Below, piece after piece: positions 36,507 through 48,100 of a stretch of DNA of 64,000 nt. The notes under the pieces are model-generated. The model had not been told where the DNA came from. It saw nothing but the letters and a program-made list of their open reading frames with translations, and did no database searches. Source of the DNA: CAIXSC01 sp046349855 (lineage in GTDB: Bacteria; Planctomycetota; Planctomycetia; Pirellulales; Pirellulaceae); contig JAXMBM010000009.1 in NCBI GenBank assembly GCA_046349855.1, positions 87,130 through 151,129 on the forward strand, given 5' to 3'. The position numbers and the translations under genes are program-made. The stretch's first letter is position 1. Each line of letters starts with the position of its first letter.

Positions 36507-37139
36507 ATGGAACCCTGTCCGACAACTCGCCCCTCGCTGCTGCTGCGTCTGGCTGCCGACGACGATCGGGAGTCCTGGCAGCAGTTCGTGGAAATCTACG
36601 CCCCCGTGGTGTTCGCTTTCGCTCGGCGCCGCGGTCTTCAGGACGCCGACGCGGCCGACATCGCTCAGGAGGTGTTGACCCGGGTCGCCGAGCAGTTCCG
36701 CCAGCGGAAGTACGACCCGCGCCGCGGATCGTTCCGCGGCTGGCTGCTCACCCTGACTCGACATGAGATCTACGACTGGCTGCAAGATCGCGCGCGCCGC
36801 GCCGACCCGGGTGGCGGCACGGAAGCGCTGCAGCACCTGGCCCAGATCACCGATCCGCGCGACGACGAAGCGGTGTGGCAGCGGGAATTCGCCGAGCGCG
36901 TCTTCGCCTGGGCCGCGGCCCAGGTTCGTTCCCAGGTTAGTCCCCCGACATGGTCCGCCTTCTGGAAGACAACCGTCGAGCAGGTCAAGGGAGAGGCTGT
37001 CGCTGCCGAACTCGGCATGTCTGTCGCCGCCGTCTATCTGGCCAAGAGCCGCGTGATGAAGCGGTTGCGGGAACAGGTGGCCGAGATCACGGAGGAGAGT
37101 CCGCCCCCCGCGCTGTCGCCCGAGGAACCTCAGCCATGA
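36507..37139 (+). CDS. ECF sigma factor paired with a Ser/Thr kinase
   Basis: A 210-residue sigma factor starting at the ATG at 36507 (MEPCPTTRPSLLLRLAADDD), preceded by TGGAG. Region 2 is clear (GLQDADAADIAQEVLTRVAE, then GSFRGWLLTLTRHEIYDWLQ). Region 4 is less canonical (AFWKTTVEQVKGEAVAAELG, then MSVAAVYLAKSRVMKRLREQ) but has the helix-turn-helix layout. The stop codon overlaps the kinase start (ATGA), so the two are translationally coupled. This arrangement is typical of planctomycete ECF groups that work with eukaryotic-type kinases rather than with a classical anti-sigma factor. The kinase N-terminus nevertheless has a zinc-binding HxxxCxxC that may play the anti-sigma part. Confidence 0.93.
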   Translation: MEPCPTTRPSLLLRLAADDDRESWQQFVEIYAPVVFAFARRRGLQDADAADIAQEVLTRVAEQFRQRKYDPRRGSFRGWLLTLTRHEIYDWLQDRARRADPGGGTEALQHLAQITDPRDDEAVWQREFAERVFAWAAAQVRSQVSPPTWSAFWKTTVEQVKGEAVAAELGMSVAAVYLAKSRVMKRLREQVAEITEESPPPALSPEEPQP

Positions 37140-39337
37140 GCCCGACATCGGATTGCCCCGAAATCGCGGCCTGGGAACGCCTGCTCACCGATGAGGCATC
37201 CCCGGCGGCCGAAGCCAGTCTGTTGGCGCACCTGGAAACATGTCCGGTTTGCCGCCAGCAGGTCGAGCGTTTGGGAGCGGGAGATCTGGCGTGGAACGAT
37301 GTCGCGCAGCGGCTGCGTGCGGGGGCCGCGCCGACGCAAGCTCCGCCACCTCCGCTGGTCGACGTCATCCGGCGCTGGCAACACGACCCGCCTCCCGTAC
37401 CTGGTGAGGCGGAGGGAGCGACGGGCGGCGAAGTCAGTCCGGATCTGCCGCCCGGTTTTCTAACGCCCCCCCGCGCGCCGGGTCAGCTCGGCTGCCTCGA
37501 CGTTTACGAGGTGTATGAAGAGGTAGGGCGGGGGGCGATGGGGGTCGTGCTGCGGGCCTTCGATCCGCAACTGCATCGCGTGGTGGCGATCAAGGTCCTG
37601 TCACCTCACCTGGCCAGTTATCCACTCGCACGTCAACGTTTCGTGCGCGAAGGGCACGCGACGGCGGCGGTCTGTCACGAGCATGTGGTGGCGATCCACG
37701 CGATCGGCGAAGCGGCCGGACTCCCCTACCTCGTGATGCAATTCGTCTCCGGCAAGACGCTGCAGCAAAGGCTCGATCAGGGCGGTCCGCTGAAACCGGC
37801 CGAGATCTTGCGGATCGGCCGGCAGGCCGCGGCGGGTCTGGCAGCTGCCCACGCTCAGGGCCTGGTGCATCGCGACATCAAACCGGCCAACCTGCTGCTG
37901 GAGAACGGGGTCGAACGGGTCAAGATCACCGACTTCGGGCTGGCCCGTGCCGTCGATGATGCAAGCCTTACGCAGACGGGAGTGATTACAGGGACGCCGC
38001 AGTACATGGCGCCCGAGCAGGCGCGGGGCGAACCGATCGACGCGCGTGCCGACCTCTTCAGCCTGGGTTGTGTGCTGTATGCCCTGTGCACGGGCCGGCC
38101 TCCCTTCCGTGGACCTTCCACGCTGGCGGTCATGAAACGGATCTGCGAGGCGACTCCACGCTCCATCCGCGAACAGAATCCCGACATCCCCGACTGGCTG
38201 GAGGGGATCGTCATGAAACTGCTCGTCAAACAACCCGCAGCGCGCTTCGCCTCGGCCCACGAACTGGAACAACTGCTGGACCGGTGCCTGGAACACTGGC
38301 AACAGCCCACAATGCGAGCGCTGCCTGCCGCGGTCGGTCAGTTGGCCGCCGCCGCCAGTGCGTCTCCGCCCCAGGTGCCCTCGGCCCCTTGGACGACACG
38401 GTATCGAGTCCCCTTGTTGATCGCGGCCGTTCTCGGCCCGCTGCTGCTCGTGTTCCTGGATCGCGGGCTGGATCGCTGGCTCGCCCCGTCTCCGGCGGCG
38501 CTGTCTCCGGCGGCGCCGTCGGCTGATTCTTCCCGCGGGCCACACCCCACCGCCCCGTCCCCACCAACCCCAGCCGACTCCACCTCCGCAACGCCGACCG
38601 CCGAACTGGACCAACGCGCGGAAAGGGCCCTTCCCGGTACGATCGTGGACCACGATCGACGCGTCGGCGAAGCGGAAGCTCAGTGGCGACGTATGCAACA
38701 GCGCCACGAGCGCGGCTATGAGTCGGTGTCGGAGTTGCTCTCGTCCGAGTCCCGTTGGGTGGAGGCGCAGATCGAACGAGCGCGTGCTCGGAAGTCGTGG
38801 TCCGAATTGGCGCGGCTGTTTCAGCGGTTGGTGGAGATCCGCCAGCGCCAACTCGATTTGGCACAAGCACGCCGGGAGGCCGGCGTTGCGGTCGAAGAGG
38901 AGGTCCTGGCGGCCGACCGGGCCCTCAGCGAGGCGCGGCTGAACCGGCTGCCAGCCGCCATCCGCTACGACCAGGAGCGGCTCGCCGGCCAGTGGCGCGT
39001 GACGGCGCTGAAAGCGGACGCCATGCCGGTTCCGCCCGAGATGGTGGCGGCTATCAGGTTCGAGTTTCGCGGCGACTCGTTGCACTTGAGGGCGGACAAC
39101 ATGGGAGTCCTGAACTTCCGCGTGCAACTCGACCCCACGGCAAACCCACCGCGGATCGATTGGACGCAGGAGGACGGCACGGATCGGAGCCACATGCACG
39201 CCGGCATCTACGAATTGGCAGGCGATCATCTGCGGATCTGCCTGGGGACCACCCGGGAGCGGCCTCGGGCGTTTACGAGTGACGAGCAGTCTCCCGGAGT
39301 GCTGTATACGCTCGAACGGGTGCATACGGCCCCCTGA
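37136..39337 (+). CDS. Transmembrane Ser/Thr protein kinase with N-terminal zinc motif and C-terminal TIGR03067 domain
   Basis: A 733-residue protein. Residues 32-39 (HLETCPVC) form an HxxxCxxC zinc motif as in anti-sigma factors. The kinase domain runs about 123-391, with the glycine loop GRGAMGVVLRAF, Lys in VAIKVL, the catalytic loop HRDIKPANLLLE, DFGLA, and activation-segment GTPQYMAPEQARGE. All essential residues are present. A Pro/Ala-rich stretch leads to one transmembrane helix (about 425-445, VPLLIAAVLGPLLLVFLDRG). An extracytoplasmic coiled coil follows, then a TIGR03067 lipocalin-like domain at about 613-732 (RLAGQWRVTALKADAMPVPP to the end), specific to planctomycetes. Likely role: transduces an envelope signal to the overlapping sigma factor gene's product. 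Confidence 0.95.
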   Translation: MSPTSDCPEIAAWERLLTDEASPAAEASLLAHLETCPVCRQQVERLGAGDLAWNDVAQRLRAGAAPTQAPPPPLVDVIRRWQHDPPPVPGEAEGATGGEVSPDLPPGFLTPPRAPGQLGCLDVYEVYEEVGRGAMGVVLRAFDPQLHRVVAIKVLSPHLASYPLARQRFVREGHATAAVCHEHVVAIHAIGEAAGLPYLVMQFVSGKTLQQRLDQGGPLKPAEILRIGRQAAAGLAAAHAQGLVHRDIKPANLLLENGVERVKITDFGLARAVDDASLTQTGVITGTPQYMAPEQARGEPIDARADLFSLGCVLYALCTGRPPFRGPSTLAVMKRICEATPRSIREQNPDIPDWLEGIVMKLLVKQPAARFASAHELEQLLDRCLEHWQQPTMRALPAAVGQLAAAASASPPQVPSAPWTTRYRVPLLIAAVLGPLLLVFLDRGLDRWLAPSPAALSPAAPSADSSRGPHPTAPSPPTPADSTSATPTAELDQRAERALPGTIVDHDRRVGEAEAQWRRMQQRHERGYESVSELLSSESRWVEAQIERARARKSWSELARLFQRLVEIRQRQLDLAQARREAGVAVEEEVLAADRALSEARLNRLPAAIRYDQERLAGQWRVTALKADAMPVPPEMVAAIRFEFRGDSLHLRADNMGVLNFRVQLDPTANPPRIDWTQEDGTDRSHMHAGIYELAGDHLRICLGTTRERPRAFTSDEQSPGVLYTLERVHTAP

Positions 39338-39453
39338 GGACGCGGGGGAGGACGGCAAATTGCTGAAGCGACCCATGTTCGACAGTCCGGGGTCGTCTAC
39401 AATTCCGCCGGTTTTCAGGTTCCGCATTCCCCTTCTTTGCAGGTATTGCGCCC

Positions 39454-41925
39454 ATGCCACTCAGTTCGGATTCCGTCAAAGCGCTCGACAATGTCAAGAA
39501 GAGCGGTACGCCCTGCCGGTTTGTACTGATCAGCAAAGGGCCGGCGGTTGTAAGTGTGGTGGTTTATCGCAAGGGTACTGACGATGCGCGCATCCTCGAA
39601 GCCAAAAAAGTGGGTACGGGTGATGTGGCCTGCGGGGTCGTCGATGGTCAAGGGCCAGGCCTGTCGTTCAAGTTGTTGCGCGCCGACGGGTTCGAAGAAC
39701 CACCCGTCAAGAAGTCGGCGCTGAACGACTTCCTCAATGCCGAGAACAAGCTCAATTTGAAGGCCAACATCGAGATCGTCGACGTGTTGCCCGAGGTGGA
39801 ACTGGAATGGGATCCGTTGACCGCCGTGCCATATCGCTCGAGTGAGGATTGGAAATCGGCTTTGGGAGCCATCCAGACGGCCACGGATCCGGCCCAGCGC
39901 GCTCAACTGTTGGGTCAGGCGGCGCGCGATTACAACCGGGAGAATTCGGCGGTCCAACAGGAACTGCGTGCTCGTCCGCAGTCCCCGGGGGCCACGGCTC
40001 AGGCCGCCACCTTGGCCAAGGTCGCAGGAGTCCTTCGCCTTCTTGCGAGTGGTCCCGCCGCACCACCATCCCCAGGGGGAACAACGCCGACTCGGCCATT
40101 CACGGAATCGCCCACGATCCCCCCGCGGGGCCCGCAGGCTCCGGTCACTCCCGTAACACCGCCTGGACCGACCACCACCACGACGACGCCCCAGGCGACA
40201 CCGTCACGTCCCACATCCGACATACCGCAACAAGCTCCGCCGACACGTCCCGTGCGGCCGACGACACCCCCAGTTACGACCACCACCACGACGCCGGCGC
40301 CGGGCCAGACACCCGTTCGTCCTACGACCTCCCTGCCCCAGGGCCCAGCTCCCGACGTGGCGGCTCAACGGAAAGCGCGGCGAGCGGCGCAGATCGCGGA
40401 TGCGACCAGCCGAGTCGCAGCCGTCGAGGAGGCGTTGAAGTTTCCTTATCCCAGAGCGGAGCGGGAGGCGATCCTGAAAGATTGCCAGCTGGATGCCACC
40501 AGCGAGTTCGGTCAGATCGTGCAGCTTTTCGGTATCGGCCCGACAACCTCGGTGGACAAGATGTTCCTCCAATGGCAACAGGCACAGACGGCTGCCGAGA
40601 AATTCATCAAAAAGCACACCCCGCTGATCGGGAAGCCTCGCAGCGCCGACCGTAAGCCCCTGGAGTACTGCCAGAAGTTCATCGATGAAGTCAATGCCAA
40701 GTTCGCCTCCATCCCCGCACAAAGCCAGGCCATGCAGGATCTGTGTGCGCACTACCAACAAATGTTGGCCCAAGGCAACTTGCTGGCGCCGGACGTCGCT
40801 ACGAAACTCGAGCAACTGGCGCGGCATCGCCTGATCACCGTCGACGCTTCGAAGGCGTTGACCGCCACAGCGTCGCAAATCGTAACGGCGAATCAGCAGG
40901 CGGCCTACGGCATGCTGAAGAACTCGACCGGGTTGTCGGACGCGCAACAGGCGGAGATCCTGCTGCAGCACGGCTGCTGCAAGGGGACGGGCGGAGGGAC
41001 CTCGGGGGTCAAGCTGCTGACCCAGGCCGACGGAAACGTGGCCTACGCCTTCAAACCGCTCGCCGAAGAGAGCGAACAGGGGCTGACCTTCCTGGGGCTT
41101 CCTGCCGGCGCCAGCGGCATCCGCGAAGCCCTGACCTCTGCCATCTGCGCCGCGGTACAGGCCGAGACCAAGATTGATCTGGGGTTCCCCAACACGACGA
41201 TGGTTCGCTTGGACGGCAAGCCCGGAGCGCTGATCGCCGGCATTCACGGCGAGATGGCGGATCCCGAAGAGCGGGCGGACGTGGTCGGCAAATTGGCCGG
41301 GAAAGACCCGGGATCCGACCTCTACAAGCACCTCGACGCGAAACGGCAGAGAATCGAAAACAACCTGATGACGCTGGCGGATCAGGTTTCCGCCGACAGC
41401 CTGCAGAACGTCGTCCTGTCGTCCATTGTCGCCTGCCAGTGGGACTGCAAGTGGGGCAACATGATCGTCGAAGGGGATCGGGCCCGGCCGATCGATGGCG
41501 GAACGTCGCTCCCCACGGTCAAGGTCGTCAAGGGCTTCCGCGACCCGGATCAACGCGGCGGCCCCGCCGTTCCGGCCATCCAATCCCTGGTCAGCTACCC
41601 GACCTATGCCGGCAACCCGAAGAGTGGCCAGTTCCTCCCCCAGGCGGCCCAACCGATGCCCGCCGCCAAGGTCAAGGCGATTCTCGAGATGGATGCCAAG
41701 ACCTTGGTCGCCGCCGCTCGGACCAAGCGCGACGAACTGGTGCGGAGCAACCCGGAATTGAACGCCGCGATGGTCGACGACACCTGTTTTCAGATCATGC
41801 ACGACAGCATTGTCGGGGCCCAGCAAATCCTCCGCAAACAGCCCGATATCTCGCTGGCCGATTTCGCGATCGCCTACGAAAAGTGGTTTGCCGACTGGGG
41901 TGACCAACTCGCGCAGTCCACCTGA
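39454..41925 (+). CDS. Protein with a predicted phosphatidylinositol-kinase-like catalytic core
   Basis: An 823-residue protein without signal peptide. An N-terminal domain (1-115) of unknown type is followed by a helical stretch, a Pro/Thr-rich linker (about 195-310) and a helical region (320-490). The C-terminal domain has features of the PI3/PI4-kinase-like fold: a Gly-rich loop (GTGGGTSGV), a strand with Lys534 (YAFKPLAEE), Glu558 in a helix (GIREALTSA), then D664-x4-N669 (CQWDCKWGNMIVEG) and D681 in PIDGGTSLP. The Asp-x4-Asn and Asp-Gly spacing matches the catalytic and metal-binding loops of that superfamily. I did not recognise a named family. Substrate could be a lipid or a protein. 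It lies upstream of the giant RHS gene in the same direction (213 bp gap). Confidence 0.7.
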   Translation: MPLSSDSVKALDNVKKSGTPCRFVLISKGPAVVSVVVYRKGTDDARILEAKKVGTGDVACGVVDGQGPGLSFKLLRADGFEEPPVKKSALNDFLNAENKLNLKANIEIVDVLPEVELEWDPLTAVPYRSSEDWKSALGAIQTATDPAQRAQLLGQAARDYNRENSAVQQELRARPQSPGATAQAATLAKVAGVLRLLASGPAAPPSPGGTTPTRPFTESPTIPPRGPQAPVTPVTPPGPTTTTTTPQATPSRPTSDIPQQAPPTRPVRPTTPPVTTTTTTPAPGQTPVRPTTSLPQGPAPDVAAQRKARRAAQIADATSRVAAVEEALKFPYPRAEREAILKDCQLDATSEFGQIVQLFGIGPTTSVDKMFLQWQQAQTAAEKFIKKHTPLIGKPRSADRKPLEYCQKFIDEVNAKFASIPAQSQAMQDLCAHYQQMLAQGNLLAPDVATKLEQLARHRLITVDASKALTATASQIVTANQQAAYGMLKNSTGLSDAQQAEILLQHGCCKGTGGGTSGVKLLTQADGNVAYAFKPLAEESEQGLTFLGLPAGASGIREALTSAICAAVQAETKIDLGFPNTTMVRLDGKPGALIAGIHGEMADPEERADVVGKLAGKDPGSDLYKHLDAKRQRIENNLMTLADQVSADSLQNVVLSSIVACQWDCKWGNMIVEGDRARPIDGGTSLPTVKVVKGFRDPDQRGGPAVPAIQSLVSYPTYAGNPKSGQFLPQAAQPMPAAKVKAILEMDAKTLVAAARTKRDELVRSNPELNAAMVDDTCFQIMHDSIVGAQQILRKQPDISLADFAIAYEKWFADWGDQLAQST

Positions 41926-42138
41926 AACGGCTCGTCCGTCCGCCGCTGGCGGGTTGCCAGGAAACTAGCCCGGCAAGCATTGCCGAAATGACGGAGAGCA
42001 ACCATACTTTGCCAAACTGAAACTGCAGGCCCCCCACCCGCAGGATCAGGTTCGGTGGTATGTGGCGGCGCACCATCTCGCGGCCCTCCGCCGTGTCCCG
42101 TCCGCTGGCTCCTTCCTTCCTTGGCCACCGAGTCGCTC

Positions 42139-45100
42139 ATGAGTTGGTCCTTCCGATCGCGGACAGCGCTCCGCGGCAGTCGCTCTGCGCGCTGGTTGTC
42201 GGCTCGTCGGCAACGTTACATCCGCTCGCTGCAGTTCGAAATGTTCGAAGAGCGTTGCCTGCTGGCGGTCGATTGGCGCAACCCGGCCGATGCGCTCGAC
42301 GTCAATCATGATCGGGCGATTGCGCCGATCGATGCGCTGCTGGTGGTCACCGAATTGAATGAAGTTGGTTCGCATGCCCTGGCCGACGATAAGCCGGCCA
42401 CCGCGCTGTTCCTCGATCCCTCCGGCGACCAGCTGGTCACGCCCCGCGACGCGCTGCTCGTGATCAACGCCTTGAACGAAGACATCAGCGGTCCGCGAGT
42501 GCTGCGGGAGTCGCCGCGTCTGGTAACCGAACAGCCCGTGACGATCACGGTGGGACAGGATTTCGGCAGCCGCATCTATCGCGCCAAGATCACGACCAAC
42601 TTCGATACGACCGATCAGCAGACCGCGCTGGAAGATCTGCTGGCGGTGTCGCTGGTGAACGTGCAGTTTCCCGAAGAGACGTTGCTCGATCGAGGCGAGG
42701 AGGGCACAACCCTGTTTACGCTCGCCGGCCAGCGCGCCGAGTACGCGCCGGGCATCGTGCGCTGGGATGGCTCCATACTCGAGATCGACTTGACCGGCGC
42801 GCAGCGGGGCTTCGATACGGGTCTGCTGCGCTTTCAGCTGTTCAACAGCGACAGCGACCTCGGTTCGTCGGTCACCATCGCCCCGCTGGACAACATCATC
42901 AACGACACTCCCGCCTCGGACCTGCGTTTTCCGGCCACCGCGGCCGACGCGCGGGCCCCGATCGGCGGTCCGCTCAATCTGGCGGCGTTGTCGACGGTGA
43001 GCGATATCGAACTGCTGGTGGAAAACGTCCGTCTCAACCCGGTGACGCTGCGTTACCAGGCTGAAATGCGGCTGCGCAACAACGGCGCGGCGGTGGGGCG
43101 CGACGTGGCAGCCATCTTCCGCGGCTTGTTTTCGCTGCCGGGCGTGTTGATCGTCGACGTCGAAGGGGCCTCGGGACTGAACGCCAACCGCGAACCGTAC
43201 ATCAATTTCCGCGCCGCCATTCCTCCGGGCGGACTGGGACACGGCCAGACGTCGGCTCCCATCACGGTGACGTTCTTCGATCCGCAGAGCGTCGCCTTTT
43301 TCCTCCGTCCCGAGATCAAGGCCGGTGCCAACCACGCCCCGGTCCTCGATCCGCTGGGACCCTGGACGATCACTCCCGGCGCCACCCTGTCGCTCCCCCT
43401 TCACGCCACCGATGCCGATGGCGATCCCGTGACCTATCGACTCCGCTCCAGCGGGCCGCTCCCCACCGGCGAACTCCGGGCGGATGGGCGTCTCGTGTTT
43501 CAACCCACGCCGGCAGACCTGGGAAGCTACTCGTTCGAGATCGTGGCCAGCGATGGCGTTGCCGAGTCGAGTCGCGCGGTGACCCTGCAGGTCGTTCCGG
43601 ACCCGCTGGGTACCACGCGGATTTCCGGTTCCGTACTTCAGACCACCGGCCAGCCGCTGGCCGGCATCGTCGTCGAAGTTGGCGGGGTTCAGGGCCTGAC
43701 GGCGGCCGACGGTTCCTTTCAGCTCGACCTGGGTGCGGGCCCGGTGGTTGGGGATACGATCAAGATTCATGGCGAATTGCGGACGGGGGCGCAACAGTTC
43801 CCCTTCATCGCCGAACGGCTGGCACTGGTACTCGAACACGACGTCTATCCGCACTACCACAACGCGATCACCCGTCCCATTTACCTGCCGGTGCTCGATT
43901 CGGCGAACGCCCGGCAGATCAATCCGTTGGTGGATACGCTGGTGACCACGGCCGCCATTCCGGGGGCCAGCGTTATGGTCCGGGCCGGCACCTTGATGAA
44001 CCAGCAGGGGACGCCGTTCACGGGCCAACTCTCGATCACGGAAGTGCCGGCCCAGCTCACTCCGGCCGCTCTGCCGGCCGGCCTGCGTCCGGGACTGGTC
44101 GTGACCATTCAGCCGGGGGACATGGTGTTTGCCAGTCCCGCCCCGCTGACCTTGCCCAATCGCGGCAATTATCCGCCCGGGACGCTGATGGACCTGTGGT
44201 CGATCAATCCCGATTCGGGCCAGTTCGACAAGGTGGGCCGAGGGCGCGTCACCGCCGACGGCAGCTTGATCGAAACGATCTCGGGCGGCATTCGCAACAG
44301 CAGCTGGCATGACTTCCTGCCGCTGCTGCAGGAGATGCTGGAGCACGACCCGAATCCGCGCAACGAGGAACCGGGGTGCGGAGGCTGCCGGGCCACCGCC
44401 GAACTCACGTCGGAAGTCGACCTGCACTCCGGCGCGCTCCTGGAGAGCCACGACCTGGTTTCGTACCAGTCCAACTCGACGGTCCACACGCTCCGCTTGA
44501 GGTACGATTCGCTCCGCGCCGACCCGCGACCGATCGTCTATTTCGACATCTATTCGACCTACGACCTGCCAGCGAACTGCAGCGCCAATGGTGAACCGTG
44601 CTTCTTCGTGGGCACACCGATTCCCGAACCGGATGCGTCCACGCGACTGGCCGCCAGCCTGACGGTGCAGACGGGCACCTTCCGCGTCCAGGCGGACGGT
44701 TATGCGGGCACGCTGGCGGGGCTGAGCGCCGGCGAGAACTTCTGGACCTACACCAATCGCGATCATGTCCAGGCCGCGCTGCAGGTGGACCTGCGGAATA
44801 CGCCTTCGGGGATCTTCCCGTACACGGTCAATTCCGGATTCGTCCGCGGCGATGCGGCGGGCTTCAGCGGCAGCCTGACCACCAGTGGCGGTCAATTGGT
44901 CAGCGTCAACACGATCGATAGTCCGTTTGGCGCCGGGTGGGGAATCAGCGGACTTCAGTCGCTGGTCGTCGACGAGGTCAACAACACCGTCCTGTTGATC
45001 GACGGCGATGGCAGCGAAACGCGCTTTACGGGAAGCGGCGACGGACTCTACCAGTCGCCCATCGGCGATTTTACTCGGCTGGAACGCGTGCAAGGGCTGT

Positions 45101-48100
45101 TCCGCCGCACGACTCCCGACCAGACGGTCTACCGGTTCAATTCCGACCTGCAGCTGGCCAGCATCACGGACCGCCAGGGCAACACCACGACGTACGAGTA
45201 TCAGAACAAGCGTCTGGTCAGTCTGACGGATCCGGTGGGATTGTCCACCACGTTCACGTACACGGGGGGACGAGTGACCCGGATCACCGATCCCGCCGGC
45301 CGGGCGACCAACCTCACCTATGACTCGGCCGGCAACCTGACGTCGATCACCGATCCGGATCAGTCGCGCCGTACCTGGGATTATGACCGGTCGCATCACA
45401 TGATCTCGGAAGTCGATCCGCTGAGTCGCCGCGAGGAGACCTACTACGGCTTCCATGGTCGCGTGATCGGCGGGACGCGCAAGGACGGCAGCCAGATTCA
45501 GGTGGCGCCGCTGCAGACGCAGGGACTCGTCGATCCCGTGCGGACCCGCGACCCGCTGCAGTCACCACCGCTGATCGAAGTGACGACGGCTCAGGCCAGC
45601 TACCTGGATGGTACCGGCAAGATCACCGCCACGCCCCTGGACCGCTTCGGCTTCGCGCAGGCGAACCGCGACGCGCTGGGGCAATTGCCCGCGGTCACCC
45701 GCGATTCGCGGAACTTGCCCACGACCATCCTCGACGGTCGCGGCCATGCCACCCTGCAGACATTTGATGCCCAGGGAAATCTGGTGTCGTCCCGGGATGA
45801 GCTGTCGGGTGGAGGCGCGGTCGTGGGTGCGATTACACCGGTGGGTGAAGTAGATCGCTACACGTTTTCCGGCCGCGCCGGCCAGCGCGTGTTCATCGAC
45901 GGTCCGCGCGGCGATTTCAATGCCTGGGTCGCGATTTTCGACAGCCTCGGCACCTACCTTGGCGGCCAGCAAACACTACGGGCGGACGCTTCTTTTTTCT
46001 ATCAGCAGATCGTGCTGCCGCAGGATGGCGACTACTCGGTCACCGTCCAACACCTGCCGATTCCCGGTACCGGCCTGCTCCCGTCGCCGACGGGTGGCTA
46101 TCGCTTCCGCCTGATCGATCCCGCTCAGGCCCCCGACTTGCCGCTGACCGCCCCATTGCTGGGCTCCTTATCCGAGGATCAGTTCTTCCAGGTCCAAGGT
46201 CGACGGGGGCAAACACTGCATATCACCGATACGCTCGGCTTCGCCGGCTTCAACGTGCGCCCCGTGGTCTATGGCCCGACGGGCACCCAATTGACCAGCG
46301 CGATTTCGCAACTGTTCGAATGGGAATTCCTGTTTCCCACCGACGGTACCTATTCCATCCAGTTGCACACCCTCTATCCGGGAGAGGTCCGGCGCTACGA
46401 ATTCGACGCCGACCTGAACGACGCGGCGCCGATCGCCAAAACGGGACTCGATGTCGATCATCGCGGGTTGTTTGGCACGCCGGACGCCCATGTCCCCTTC
46501 TCGGCTCCCGCCGGCACGCCGCTGCTCTTTTACTGGTTCGACAAAGACGTGCACAGCGCCAGCGTTTACGATCCCTACCCCACTGGGCACTACCTGCTGA
46601 ATAACGACCTCGCTTCCTTCCAGTTTTTCAGCGTGACACGGTCGGGCAACTTCGTCGTCGACGTCCGACCCCACAACTACGTCGACGAGCCCCCCGACTT
46701 TGCCTTCCGCCTGGTCGATCTGTCGGCCGCCCCGCTGGTACCGCTCGGTTCCACGGTCCAGGGAAGCCTGGAAGAGGACGGACGCGTGGCCGTCTATCGC
46801 TTTCAGGGAACCGCCGGGCAGCAAATCGACTTCGGCCCTGCCAGCCCCGGCGCGGGCCGGTTCCTGCATTTCGGTGCCGACTCGTACTTTGATGCGTCGG
46901 GCGTGACCACGCTGACGCAGACCGGCGAATACCAGATCATCCTCTATAAGACCTTCCCTTTCGCCACTCCCACCAACTATCAGTTCTCGCTCCAGCCCGT
47001 CCCCACGCCGATACCGCTGGTCCGCGACGAGCTGGTGACCGGGACGCTGCTGCCAGGAGAAGGCCGGCGGTACTTCTCTATCGATCTGGCGGACAACGAA
47101 ACCCTGTACTTCGACGATCAGGGAAGTTCGCCCGCCATCCAATTCCGCAATCCCACGTTCGATATGCGCGGCGGCGAGTTCGACGACGGACCGTTGTTAA
47201 GTGACGTCGAACGCCGGTATCAATACCTCCAAGCGGGTCGCCAGCTCATCGTCCTGGACGCCGCCGACGCCGATCGGCCCGCCAGCTATCGCTTCCAGAT
47301 CCGTACTCCCCATACCAGCACCTCTCCCCTGACCTTGGGTCAGACGATCGAAACGACGTTTACCGATCCGCTGCAGACCAATGCGTATACGTTCGCCGGA
47401 ATGGCGGGACAAACGTTGTACCTCGATTCGCTGCCGGACAACTTGAATGAACCTTTCCTCACGGTCCGACTCTTCGATGCGCTCACCGGCCGTGTCCTGG
47501 TTGAACGAGCCTCGCTGGACGATGTCTTTCAGATGATTACCTTGCCACGGACCGGCGACTATCGGCTCGAACTGGAACACCGCGCTGACTCGCCGGCGAG
47601 TGCCCGCTTCCGCCTGCTCGATCTTGCCGCGGCTCCGCTCGTCCCGTTGAACGTTGCTCAGTCCGCGACGATCGACCCGCTGTCGGAATCCGACCTGTAT
47701 CGATTCCACGCAACGGCCGGTCAGATTCTGCGCATTGAATTGACCGCTGGCCAAAGCCGGGTGTTTCCCCAGCTGTTCTATCCCGACGGCGAGCCGTTGC
47801 CCGCGATGGGGAATCCGCTGATTCTGCCGATGTCCGCCACGGGCGATTATGGTCTCCTCTGGTTCGGCCCCAACGCCGGGACCGATCCCTACAGCTTCAC
47901 GATCAGCGACGTCTCCTCGCCCGCCGTCACTCCCGCCGGGATCGATCACGTCTATGCGGGGACGGGAATCGGCCAGGAAGAGATCGTCGGCAGTTTCACG
48001 GGGAATGCGGGCACGCTGATCTTCCTCAACGGACGCCAGGGGAACGGCGACGTCAATGTCTACGATGAGGACAATCAGCGGGTCTTGTCCTCCAATCTGA

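Noticed and set aside
42046..45456. 1136-codon minus-strand frame opposite the giant RHS gene
   Set aside because: Its sequence mirrors the opposite strand's codon pattern, and the plus strand encodes dockerin and YD motifs.
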